Origin: Candidatus Poribacteria bacterium
GTDB lineage: Bacteria; Poribacteria; WGA-4E; WGA-3G
Direction of reading: 5' to 3'
NCBI GenBank assembly: GCA_022826805.1
Contig: JAJDUH010000006.1
Coordinates: 1 to 32,776 of the forward strand
DNA: 32,776 nt
This document shows positions 24,156 through 31,583 of this stretch, in pieces (the stretch's first letter is position 1; every line of letters starts with the position of its first letter). The position numbers and the translations under genes were made by a program. The notes under the pieces are model-generated. The model had not been told where the DNA came from and did not search any database. It was given only the letters and a program-made list of their open reading frames with translations.

Positions 24156-24944
24156 TTATGACGTTGCGCGTCGTTTACCGCCATCCATATACAGCGAACT
24201 CCCAAACATGTAGGAGCAGGCTTCAGAGGCTAAAAAGGTCACTACATTCGCGATCTCTTTAGGTTCTGCGATGCGACCGGCAGGAAGTTCTTGTCCAAGT
24301 GCTTTCAACAGTTCTTCAACATCACGTCCTTCGCGTTCGGCTCTGGTGCGTTGTTGCGTGCGTGCTCGACCGGTATTCGTCAATCCGGGACAGATGGTGT
24401 TTACCAAGATGCCGTCACCGGCGACAGCGTCGGAGAGCGCACGTGTGATGTTCAGAATGGTGATATTCGCCGCGCCTGTGGGTATGTTCCCGCGAGTGGG
24501 ACTTGTCCCTGCTGAACCTGCGATGTTGATAATGCGTCCCCATCGGTTTTCCCGCATGTAGGGAATAACCGATTGGGCCATGCGCAGGTAGCTATAGGTT
24601 TTCAATGAGAGCGCTTCATCAATAAGTTTAGGCTGGAGTCCTAAAATATCAGCGTTCTGTGCCGCACCGACGTTGTTGACAAGGATATCAACACCGCCAA
24701 AACGATCAATTGTCTCCCGTACCACCTGCTCACAACTTGCTTGTGTGGTTAGATCGACAGCAACAGCGTGTCTTTCATGTCCGATCTGTTCAAGTTCTGC
24801 CAGGACTTGATTTAAGACATCTTGTGTTCGGGCAGCAATACAAACGCTAACGCCCTCCCGTGCAAGGGCAAGCGCGCACTCCCGACCAATACCACGGCTA
24901 CCACCGGTAACAATAGCGCGTTTTCCACGCAATCCTAAGTCCAT
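24156..24944 (-). CDS. SDR-family oxidoreductase lacking the YxxxK pair
   Basis: Start at ATG 24944 (AAGGA 11 bases upstream), giving MDLGLRGKRAIVTGG. The 262-residue protein has the cofactor loop TGGSRGIG (13-20) and NNVG (90-93), then NIAGSAGTSPTRG. Where classical SDRs carry Tyr-x3-Lys, this one has a PTGAANITILN segment, so the usual proton donor and lysine are missing. A known SDR subgroup has the same GAAN-like substitution. The end SSLYMDGG is intact. Either it uses another residue, or it is a binding or regulatory protein. It is probably transcribed with the following secreted protein gene. Confidence 0.85.
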   Translation of the reverse strand: MDLGLRGKRAIVTGGSRGIGRECALALAREGVSVCIAARTQDVLNQVLAELEQIGHERHAVAVDLTTQASCEQVVRETIDRFGGVDILVNNVGAAQNADILGLQPKLIDEALSLKTYSYLRMAQSVIPYMRENRWGRIINIAGSAGTSPTRGNIPTGAANITILNITRALSDAVAGDGILVNTICPGLTNTGRARTQQRTRAEREGRDVEELLKALGQELPAGRIAEPKEIANVVTFLASEACSYMFGSSLYMDGGKRRATS

Positions 24945-25045
24945 GTATCGTACATCCTTTATGCTGGCTCTACTTTCTATAATCGAACCCAAGTTGCTAC
25001 TAACGAACATTGCGTACATCAATAAGGTTTTTCGGACCTTTTCTT

Positions 25046-25073
25046 CAACCCCAGCGGGGTGATATGTCTATAG
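25046..25073. repeat. Palindromic repeat CCCCAGCGGGG, copy 3 (diverged)
   Basis: CAACCCCAGCGGGGTGATAT followed by GTCTATAG matches the copies at 16442 and 16493 in the palindrome and the TATAG end. It lies directly after the stop codon of the secreted protein encoded at 25078-25788. Confidence 0.65.
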
Positions 25074-25077
25074 AAAA

Positions 25078-25788
25078 CTATTGCTGATCTGCCTTCAACA
25101 TTCCCCATGTGATTGCAAGTTTGTTACGCGGTTCAACCGCAAGGCTTGAACCATCTTTATCAAAGATCTCTACATCATCGATAAGGGTTTGGGATTTCCA
25201 CTCGCGGATACCGAATCCGCCTTTTGGATAAGGGACTTTACCGTATTCAGCGATCTGTTTGCCATCGAGTGCAACTGTTAGTTTTTTGTCTGCAACAGTA
25301 ACTGACAGTTCGTGCCATTCGTCAAGTTCGATATCGATGTCCGCCTTGGCAACAATCGGCCAACCGCCACCCCGTTCAAAAACATTAAGGATATTTTCTC
25401 GTGGATCTCCACAACACAACCGTTTTTGTGCCGCCTCTACGAGCATATACTCGGTCGCTAACTGCGCACGCACAATGATTCCGAATGCAGCAAACTCCGC
25501 TGTCTCACCAATGATATTGAACTTTGCTCGCACTGTGTAATCGGTCATATCCTCGAACCCTTTAAGAAAGAGGGCATCGGCGTTTGTCTGATCGTTCCTT
25601 GTGTCAAAGACGAGGACGGTGTTATCTGGATTGCCCGGATCTTTCTCAATTGTTATTGCTGGTACATCGGGCCATTCGAGTTCAGTATTTCCCTCAAAAT
25701 CGTCGAAAAATAGTGTTTCTGCGATTGCGCTTTCAAATAGTAGGAGAATGAGACAAATACTAACAACACATAATTGTCGCGCTTTCAT
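25078..25788 (-). CDS. Secreted concanavalin-fold protein with C-terminal TWG tag
   Basis: The 236-residue protein has a signal peptide (about 1-23, ending AIAE) and a single beta-sandwich: TLFFDDFEGNTELEWPDVP, YTVRAKFNIIG, DEWHELSVTVADKKLTVALD and GGFGIREWKSQTLIDDVEIF, as in LamG-like/DUF1080 domains. A CCGDPRE motif with adjacent cysteines lies in a loop near 123. It ends with LAVEPRNKLAITWGMLK plus four residues. Probably an extracellular carbohydrate-binding protein. The upstream GGGG is 12 bases from the ATG. Confidence 0.82.
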   Translation of the reverse strand: MKARQLCVVSICLILLLFESAIAETLFFDDFEGNTELEWPDVPAITIEKDPGNPDNTVLVFDTRNDQTNADALFLKGFEDMTDYTVRAKFNIIGETAEFAAFGIIVRAQLATEYMLVEAAQKRLCCGDPRENILNVFERGGGWPIVAKADIDIELDEWHELSVTVADKKLTVALDGKQIAEYGKVPYPKGGFGIREWKSQTLIDDVEIFDKDGSSLAVEPRNKLAITWGMLKADQQ

Positions 25789-25823
25789 TGTTATAATTCC
25801 CCTTTAGGAGGTAACCAACGGCG

Positions 25824-25854
25824 GAGATGTCCGACTGTACATGACGGACATCTC
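25824..25854 (-). terminator. Stem-loop between LamG genes
   Basis: GAGATGTCCG (25824-25833) pairs exactly with CGGACATCTC (25845-25854) around an 11-base loop. It lies 49 bases past the stop of the LamG gene at 25903 on the minus strand and lacks a T run, so it may be a pause or RNA-end stabiliser rather than a classical terminator. Confidence 0.45.
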
Positions 25855-25902
25855 ACTGCCAACCCACTGTGTTTGACTAATAGCACATGTTTAGACGAAT
25901 AG

Positions 25903-26745
25903 TTACCGGGTGGCTTTGAGTGATCCCCAGGTCGTCGCTATTTTTCCAGCAGCATCGACGGCTAATGCATCTTCAATGCCTTTACCGAGTTTTGCTACGT
26001 CGTCATCAGAGAGCACCGTGTCGAAGATAACAACTTCATCGATGATACCGTTCCACTGACAGCGTTTGCCACAGCCAGGGTCTGCACCGATGTAGACCTC
26101 TTCGGGAGATGCCCACGGCGGTCCTTTCGCATCTTCGGAGTTCTGCAGTTTGCCGTTAACATAGACGTGAAGCTGAGATCCATCCCATGTACCGACGAGG
26201 TGTATCCACTCTTTAGATGAAAGTTCATCACCAAGGACTTCAAGCTTTCCACCACCGTTGGCAGCACGAATGTGAAAAGCCGCCTTCGTGCTATTTTCAC
26301 CGTTTTCGTGTGCACCCGTTCCGAGTAAAAATTGCGACCAGGTTGAGCAGCCAAGCCCTTTCCATATCACACATTTACCAGTTGGATCTTCTGCTGCGTA
26401 GACCCAAGAGTGGATTGAGAAGCCTTTAGAGTCCTTGAAATCCAAAGCCGCCAGTGTTTTATCTTCGCCCTTGGTGCCGAGTTTGACCCAGGTGTCCTGA
26501 CCGTTAAACTCTAAACCACCGCCGAATTTGCCTTTCGCCCATTTCAGGTCGCCCACAAATTCACCGTCGGTTCCGTTATCGGAAAGGTCTTTTACAACTT
26601 TACCTTTACCTTCTTCAAAGGTCCACATCCCTGCAATATCTTTTTCATCAAACTCAGCGTAGCTTGTAGTCAGCATCGCGAAGCCGAGCGTAATAGCAAT
26701 AACCGCAGCGAATGTGTAATTCAAATAGCATTTTGCCGAAAGCAT
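25903..26745 (-). CDS. Secreted LamG-domain protein with C-terminal TWG tag
   Basis: Start at ATG 26745 (AAGGA upstream) gives a clear signal peptide MLSAKCYLNYTFAAVIAITL ending near SYAE; the in-frame codons before it overlap the upstream gene's end. The 280-residue protein has a LamG domain: IAGMWTFEEGKGKVVKD, FGGGLEFNGQDTWVKL, FSIHSWVYA, WIHLVGTWDGSQLHVYVNGK and WNGIIDEVVIFDTVLSDDDV. It ends LAVDAAGKIATTWGSLK plus three residues. It is 44 bases after the preceding LamG gene and likely in one operon with it. Confidence 0.9.
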   Translation of the reverse strand: MLSAKCYLNYTFAAVIAITLGFAMLTTSYAEFDEKDIAGMWTFEEGKGKVVKDLSDNGTDGEFVGDLKWAKGKFGGGLEFNGQDTWVKLGTKGEDKTLAALDFKDSKGFSIHSWVYAAEDPTGKCVIWKGLGCSTWSQFLLGTGAHENGENSTKAAFHIRAANGGGKLEVLGDELSSKEWIHLVGTWDGSQLHVYVNGKLQNSEDAKGPPWASPEEVYIGADPGCGKRCQWNGIIDEVVIFDTVLSDDDVAKLGKGIEDALAVDAAGKIATTWGSLKATR

Positions 26746-26789
26746 ATTATTTCCTTCTTTGGAAAAGCGATTTATTGACCACTTCTCCC

Positions 26790-27548
26790 TTATTTTTTCA
26801 GACTGCCCCACGTGACAGTCAACTTGCGTTTTGGATCCACAGCGAGGGTTACTTCAAAACCTTCATTCATAACGGTTTGGATATCGTCTTCATCAAGGAC
26901 GGTGTTGAAGATAATGAACTCGTCTATCAGACCTTCCCACTGTCTGCTTTGATTCCAGTCGCCAATCCGAGCGGGATCGAGGACACCGGGGTTTCCTCCC
27001 CAATCGTTTTCGATGTCGAGTTCACCGTTAATATAAAAACGAATCTTCTTTTCCTTTGCACTATAGGCGGTTGCGATATGGACCCATTTATCCATTTCGC
27101 CTCCTGCCAACATATAATTCGCGAAGGTATCGTTTCCACCAGGATTACCGTTAATAGAGAACTCTACTTTATTATTCGGGTGCATCTGGTAGTGAATATC
27201 ACCAGCTTTCCAACCGTCGTTGTTGAAGAAGACACGCCATTGCGCCTCTCGTCCGGTGGATTTAACCCAATGTGCGAAAGTAATTTCCTCAAATTCACCA
27301 ATCCGTTTCGGAATCGTGACCCATTCGCTCTTGCCGTTCAATTCGACTGCATCTCCGATTTTGCCAGCGACAAATTTGCCGCCTTCTACTTCGCCATCGA
27401 ATCCGTTCCCTGAAATGTCTGCAGCGTCGCCATCAAATAGCCATGCAGCTGCAATCATATCTTCAGTGATCTCAGCTGAGACAGTTAGGCTGGTACCTAA
27501 CATGAGTAGTATGCTGAAAATAAAAGTGATAATTCTTACGTTCAACAA
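26790..27548 (-). CDS. Secreted LamG-domain protein with C-terminal TWG tag
   Basis: The 252-residue protein has a signal peptide (about 1-25, ending VSAE) and a LamG domain with IAAAWLFDGDAADISGNG, IGDAVELNGKSEWVTIP, ITFAHWVKS, KWVHIATAY and GLIDEFIIFNTVLDEDDIQT. It ends LAVDPKRKLTVTWGSLK plus one residue. GGGAGG precedes the start. It is probably the first gene of a cluster with its own strong promoter at 27641-27669. Confidence 0.9.
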   Translation of the reverse strand: MLNVRIITFIFSILLMLGTSLTVSAEITEDMIAAAWLFDGDAADISGNGFDGEVEGGKFVAGKIGDAVELNGKSEWVTIPKRIGEFEEITFAHWVKSTGREAQWRVFFNNDGWKAGDIHYQMHPNNKVEFSINGNPGGNDTFANYMLAGGEMDKWVHIATAYSAKEKKIRFYINGELDIENDWGGNPGVLDPARIGDWNQSRQWEGLIDEFIIFNTVLDEDDIQTVMNEGFEVTLAVDPKRKLTVTWGSLKK

Positions 27549-27640
27549 AATAACCTCCCTATGTGTTGCGAAGAGAAACAGTAAACTATGTATTCACCGA
27601 CTCCTACACAGTACATTTTTACTTTTTGTTACAATAAAAG

Positions 27641-27669
27641 AATTATAACAAAAAAAATGTGCAAATGCA
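27641..27669 (-). promoter_or_regulatory. Strong promoter of the LamG cluster
   Basis: On the minus strand TTGCAT (27669-27664) and a perfect TATAAT (27646-27641) are 17 bases apart. The -10 box lies inside a near-palindrome, GTTA(C)AAT/ATT(A)TAAC at 27627-27648, which could be an operator. The LamG start is about 93 bases further on, leaving a long leader. Confidence 0.65.
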
Positions 27670-27697
27670 ACACTTTTGAAACAAAGGTTTGTGTAAG

Positions 27698-28549
27698 CTA
27701 AACGAATCTGTCTTTGTGTGGACTGGCGTTCCATTGCGCACGCCAAGTCTGCCACGATGTTGGGCATTCCGTGTTTTCGCGTTCACGGGCAGGACACGCG
27801 ATCGCCTCGTGCCAGAGTCCATTAAGTGAGGTGCCGGTACGGCTGAATCGAAAGTCTGTCGACCAGCGGATAATGTCGCTCTGGTTTACCAACGATCGAT
27901 GAAAGACAAGATTGTTAAAAACGAGCAGATCGCCCTTTTTCATCTCTAAGGTATCGATGTCGGCATCGGATGAATCAGGGGGAAGGACAGGAACAGCGAA
28001 TGCCTCTCCGGGAACGCGATGATAGGTTTGCAGCCCTGACTTGTGGCTTCCGGGTAGGAATTGCAACGGACCGTTCTCTACTTTAACATCGACCAACGGC
28101 AGCCATACCGTGAGGTGGATATCATTTTCGGTTTGTGGCATGTACGCGCTGTCTTGGTGCCAAGGGAGTGTTGTCAGTTGTTCGTTTGGAAGTTTCGGGC
28201 GTACCCAAAAGTCGCCATTGAATTGAATGTCGCTCCCAATAAGAACTTCTAACACATCCAGCACCTTCGGATGGGTTATTAGGTCAAAGAGTGCCTCACT
28301 AAAGACAAGCGTATGCCAACCAAAAACCTCGTTTTCTCTGCTGCACGCTTTTAGAATAGCGTACCAACGGCGTTCAAAAGACATCTCTTCATAGGTGTCA
28401 GAAATTATCCCTTCATTGTAGAGTTCAGCAGCACGTTTTTCGACAACTTCCGCAATCGCAGTGATTAACGCTGCTAGGTCTGTCTCAGACAGTGCCGATT
28501 CCACGACAAGATAACCCTGTTCCCTGAATTTTTCAAGATTCGTTTCCAT
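27698..28549 (-). CDS. Phytanoyl-CoA dioxygenase (PhyH) family protein
   Basis: The 283-residue protein has the Fe(II)/2-oxoglutarate dioxygenase motif: His131-x-Asp133 (PWHQDSAY), distal His217 (NLVFHRS) and Arg228 or Arg234 (IIRWSTDFRF) for 2-oxoglutarate. GPLQFLPGSHKSG lies between. This is the usual PhyH layout with all residues present. The substrate is not evident. The start follows the stop of the LamG gene at 28555 by five bases with no clear ribosome-binding site, so translation is probably coupled to it. PhyH families are strongly expanded in Poribacteria, which supports the organism inference. Confidence 0.92.
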   Translation of the reverse strand: METNLEKFREQGYLVVESALSETDLAALITAIAEVVEKRAAELYNEGIISDTYEEMSFERRWYAILKACSRENEVFGWHTLVFSEALFDLITHPKVLDVLEVLIGSDIQFNGDFWVRPKLPNEQLTTLPWHQDSAYMPQTENDIHLTVWLPLVDVKVENGPLQFLPGSHKSGLQTYHRVPGEAFAVPVLPPDSSDADIDTLEMKKGDLLVFNNLVFHRSLVNQSDIIRWSTDFRFSRTGTSLNGLWHEAIACPARERENTECPTSWQTWRAQWNASPHKDRFV

Positions 28550-28554
28550 CGTTT

Positions 28555-29283
28555 TTATTTACGAGCCTTTATCGCTCCCCAGGCGGTCGCCAATTTTCGT
28601 CCCGGCCGTACAGGCAGTGGATCCATGGACGCCTCAACGGCGATTGCTTCGTTCCAGAATGCTACCTCGTCAACGGCACCACCAAAGTGGTTCTGACCGT
28701 TACGACTGCCGATAGTGAATGGTAATCCTTCGGTGATGTGAACAGCGTCAGCACCGGGCATCTCTCCTTCCAATTTTCCGTCAACATAGGCTTTCACAGA
28801 TTTGCCGTCGTATGAACCGAAGATGTGATACCACTGTCCTATTTCCATTTTAACATTACCCACACAACAGACGAGGTTGTTTCCGGGACCGGTAGAAACG
28901 TAAAAAGAGAGCGTACCGTCGGGTTCAATGAAGAATCCGTAACTCCAGTTGAGGTGAATACCTTTTTCCGCGACCGCTACCCACGGACCAAGTTTTAGAG
29001 GCTGGATCCACGCCGACAGGGACAATGCTTCGAGTTCTGAAATCGCTGGATCATCTGGAATCGCGACGTAGTCGGTGCCACCGTTGAATTCTAATGCTTC
29101 ACCGAATTTTCCAGCGATTACCTTTGGATTTCCATGGATAACACCGTCGTGCCCGTTTCCGGTTAGGTCATCCACGCCGTCTGCTTTGTCAAATGACCAG
29201 TAGCCGACCAGTTCTGCGTTTGCTATGAGATTGACAATGCTAAACAGACAGAAGATTAGACACACAATTCTTGAAAGGGGCAT
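28555..29283 (-). CDS. Secreted LamG-domain protein with variant C-terminal tag
   Basis: Start at ATG 29283, since GGGAGG lies eight bases upstream; an earlier ATG at 29298 is itself part of that site. The 242-residue protein has a signal peptide (about 1-23, ending NAEL) and a LamG domain with LVGYWSFDKADGVDDLTGNG, FGEALEFNGGTDYVAIP, LSLSAWIQP, WYHIFGSYDGKSVKAYVDGK and GAVDEVAFWNEAI. The C-terminus LPVRPGRKLATAWGAIK plus three residues is the most diverged tag copy, with Ala for the usual Thr. It is translationally coupled to the PhyH gene, the only case here of a LamG protein with an enzyme partner. Confidence 0.9.
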   Translation of the reverse strand: MPLSRIVCLIFCLFSIVNLIANAELVGYWSFDKADGVDDLTGNGHDGVIHGNPKVIAGKFGEALEFNGGTDYVAIPDDPAISELEALSLSAWIQPLKLGPWVAVAEKGIHLNWSYGFFIEPDGTLSFYVSTGPGNNLVCCVGNVKMEIGQWYHIFGSYDGKSVKAYVDGKLEGEMPGADAVHITEGLPFTIGSRNGQNHFGGAVDEVAFWNEAIAVEASMDPLPVRPGRKLATAWGAIKARK

Positions 29284-29312
29284 GGTTATGCCTCCCATTT
29301 AAAGGCGTGTAT

Positions 29313-29334
29313 GGCGAGGCGTAAAGACCTCGCC
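29313..29334 (-). terminator. Stem-loop after Gfo/Idh/MocA gene
   Basis: GGCGAGG (29313-29319) pairs with CCTCGCC (29328-29334) around an 8-base loop. It lies 50 bases past the stop codon of the minus-strand oxidoreductase at 29384, with no T run. Confidence 0.4.
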
Positions 29335-29383
29335 TTAAGGTAAATAAAGAGAGCGAGTTGTCAAGAAGGGACAGAGATGTACC

Positions 29384-30421
29384 TTATAATTTCGCTCTCA
29401 ATGTATCCATCAGTCCATCGGGTGGATCAAAGGGGAGCTCAATCACCTCGTTTGTTATCCCGCTATAGTAGATGCCTAAGAGGAGGTTGAACTCGGCGAG
29501 GGATTGCTTGAGGTGGGTCGGGTGCTCTTTGCTCTCATCGTCAAGCCAATCGAAGACTGCCTCGGTGAGGTTGCCTTGTGCGACGACATCTTGTTCCCCG
29601 TAGCTGAGTGGACCGCCTTCATAGCCGCCCTCTGGTGTTGAACGTTCCCAACTGCTGAACCGCCAATGCACAAAACCTTTCGTACCTACAACAAAAACGC
29701 GTTTGTGGAAAAAGACGACTGGATCATCGGAAGCGGTCGGCGCGATCGCTGTCCCGAATGCCACAGAAACGTGGAGTCCGTTCTCGTACTGGACGCGTGC
29801 GCTGGCGTATTGCGGAGAAGGTTGCGCCGAATCCAACTGTTCACTCCCTGAAATTTGCCCGAGGACTCGTGTCGGACGGGAGTTGTCAATATAGGAAGAG
29901 ACGAGTTGTAGCACATGTGGACCTTGGTCAACAGGTGTGCTGCGTGCACTGGCATCAATGAACTTAATATCGCCGATACGCCCGTCTGCCACGTCCCGCT
30001 TCAATTCTAAATTCTGTGGATGAAAGTTAAGCTGCGTATTAACGACGAATTTGGTTTTCGTCTCTTCTGCCAATCCTGCGATCTGTTTCCAGTCTTCACT
30101 TTCAACAGCAATCGGTTTTTCCACAATCGCTGCAGGCACTCCGGCATCCGAGGCTTGTTTCATCAATGGATAGCGGATACGTTCGTTGCTGCCCCGCAGC
30201 ACAGGTGCTGTGACGATATGAAGAACATCGGGTTTTTCCCTTTCAAGCATCTCGTCTAAATCGGTGTAACGTGAAGGGATGTTGAAGTCGTCTCCGAATT
30301 TGTTGAGCAGTTCGGTGTTCATATCGCAGATTGCGGCAAGTTTGCCGTTTTTGACGAAGCGATAGGCGTCTGCATGGGCGCGGGCGCGACCCCCGCACCC
30401 TAACATGGCGGTTTTATACAT
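29384..30421 (-). CDS. Gfo/Idh/MocA oxidoreductase, copy 1
   Basis: Start at ATG 30421 (AAAAGGAG ten bases upstream). The 345-residue protein has the N-terminal Rossmann fold LGCGGRARAHADAYRFVKNG, followed by AAICDMN and the family EKP motif (AAIVEKPIAVE, near 105), then a C-terminal alpha/beta domain with FVVNTQLNFHPQNLELKRDV. It matches the two neighbouring genes over its whole length. Such enzymes oxidise or reduce sugars, inositol or amino-sugar derivatives with NAD(P). The repeated HVLQLVSSYIDNSRP block in the substrate domain may shape the substrate pocket. The end PPDGLMDTLRAKL is conserved with its paralogues. Confidence 0.92.
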   Translation of the reverse strand: MYKTAMLGCGGRARAHADAYRFVKNGKLAAICDMNTELLNKFGDDFNIPSRYTDLDEMLEREKPDVLHIVTAPVLRGSNERIRYPLMKQASDAGVPAAIVEKPIAVESEDWKQIAGLAEETKTKFVVNTQLNFHPQNLELKRDVADGRIGDIKFIDASARSTPVDQGPHVLQLVSSYIDNSRPTRVLGQISGSEQLDSAQPSPQYASARVQYENGLHVSVAFGTAIAPTASDDPVVFFHKRVFVVGTKGFVHWRFSSWERSTPEGGYEGGPLSYGEQDVVAQGNLTEAVFDWLDDESKEHPTHLKQSLAEFNLLLGIYYSGITNEVIELPFDPPDGLMDTLRAKL

Positions 30422-30497
30422 AAAAGGTTCTCCTTTTAATATCCTGATTTGAACCAAAACAGATGGATGTTAATAGTACGAAATGTAAATTAACGTT

Positions 30498-31541
30498 TTA
30501 AAGTTTCTCTCGGAGTACATCAATCAATCCATCTGGCGGCTCAAATGGGAGATCAATAATCTCGTTCGTTACCCCGCTATAGTAAATACCGAGCAGAAGA
30601 TTGAACTCGGCGAGGGATTGTTTAAGATGCGTCGGATGCACATTCTTCTCGTCGTCGAGCCAGTCAAAAACTGCTTCGGTGAGATTACCTTGAGCGACGA
30701 CATCCTGCTCTCCGTAGTCGAGCGGGCCGCTTTCATAACCGCCTTCTGGTGTGGCACGTTCCCAGCTGCTGAACCGCCAGTGCACGAAGCCTTTCGTCCC
30801 GACAACAAAGACGCGTTTGTGGGTGTGATTACCCGCATCTGGTTCTTTAGGCACTCGCTGCCCTACACCTGTTCCGAATGCAAGAGAGACGTGAAGACCG
30901 TTTTCATATAAAGCCTGAGCGGCAGCATGCATAGGCGAGGGCTGAGTGGAATCCAAATCCTGAGCCCCAGAAACTTGACCGAGCACCCGCACTGGACGGG
31001 AGTTATCAATGTAAGAAGAGACCAATTGTAACACGTGTGGCGCTTGGTCTACAGGCGTACTGCGTGCGCTGGCATCAATAAACTTGATTTCGCCGATTCT
31101 GCCTTCTGCGACATCTCGCTTCAATTCCAAGTTTTTCGGGTGGAAGTTGAGTTGTGTGTTAACGACAAACTTCGTTTGTGTCTCCTCTGCTAATCCTGCA
31201 AGCTGCTTCCAATCCTCACTTTCAACGGCAATTGGCTTTTCCACGATCGCTGCCGGTACACCGTGGTCGGATGCCTGTTTCATCAGTGAGTACCGAATCC
31301 GTTCATTCGTGCCACGTAACACAGGTGCCGTGACGATGTGTAGGACATCGGGTTTCTCTTTTTCAAGCATCTCGTCCAAGTCGGTATAGCGTGAAGAGAT
31401 ACCGAAATCATCTCCGAAGCTGGTGAGCAATTCTTCGTTCATATCACAGATAGCGGCGAGTTTGCCGTTTTTGACGAAGCGATAGGCATCGGCGTGTGCA
31501 CGGGCGCGACCGCCGCACCCTAACATCGCAGTTTTATACAT
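30498..31541 (-). CDS. Gfo/Idh/MocA oxidoreductase, copy 2
   Basis: The 347-residue protein starts at ATG 31541 with AGGAGAACTTCC upstream, a leader very like that of copy 1. It has the same GCGGRARAHADAY loop, EKP motif and C-terminal end, and differs from copy 1 mainly in one loop near residue 218 (GVGQRVPKEPDAGNHTHK in place of a shorter form). It lies 76 bases upstream of copy 1 and 42 bases after copy 3, so all three are probably one transcript. Confidence 0.92.
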   Translation of the reverse strand: MYKTAMLGCGGRARAHADAYRFVKNGKLAAICDMNEELLTSFGDDFGISSRYTDLDEMLEKEKPDVLHIVTAPVLRGTNERIRYSLMKQASDHGVPAAIVEKPIAVESEDWKQLAGLAEETQTKFVVNTQLNFHPKNLELKRDVAEGRIGEIKFIDASARSTPVDQAPHVLQLVSSYIDNSRPVRVLGQVSGAQDLDSTQPSPMHAAAQALYENGLHVSLAFGTGVGQRVPKEPDAGNHTHKRVFVVGTKGFVHWRFSSWERATPEGGYESGPLDYGEQDVVAQGNLTEAVFDWLDDEKNVHPTHLKQSLAEFNLLLGIYYSGVTNEIIDLPFEPPDGLIDVLREKL

Positions 31542-31583
31542 GGAAGTTCTCCTATAAATATTCCGTACGGATTCGGATCAGGT

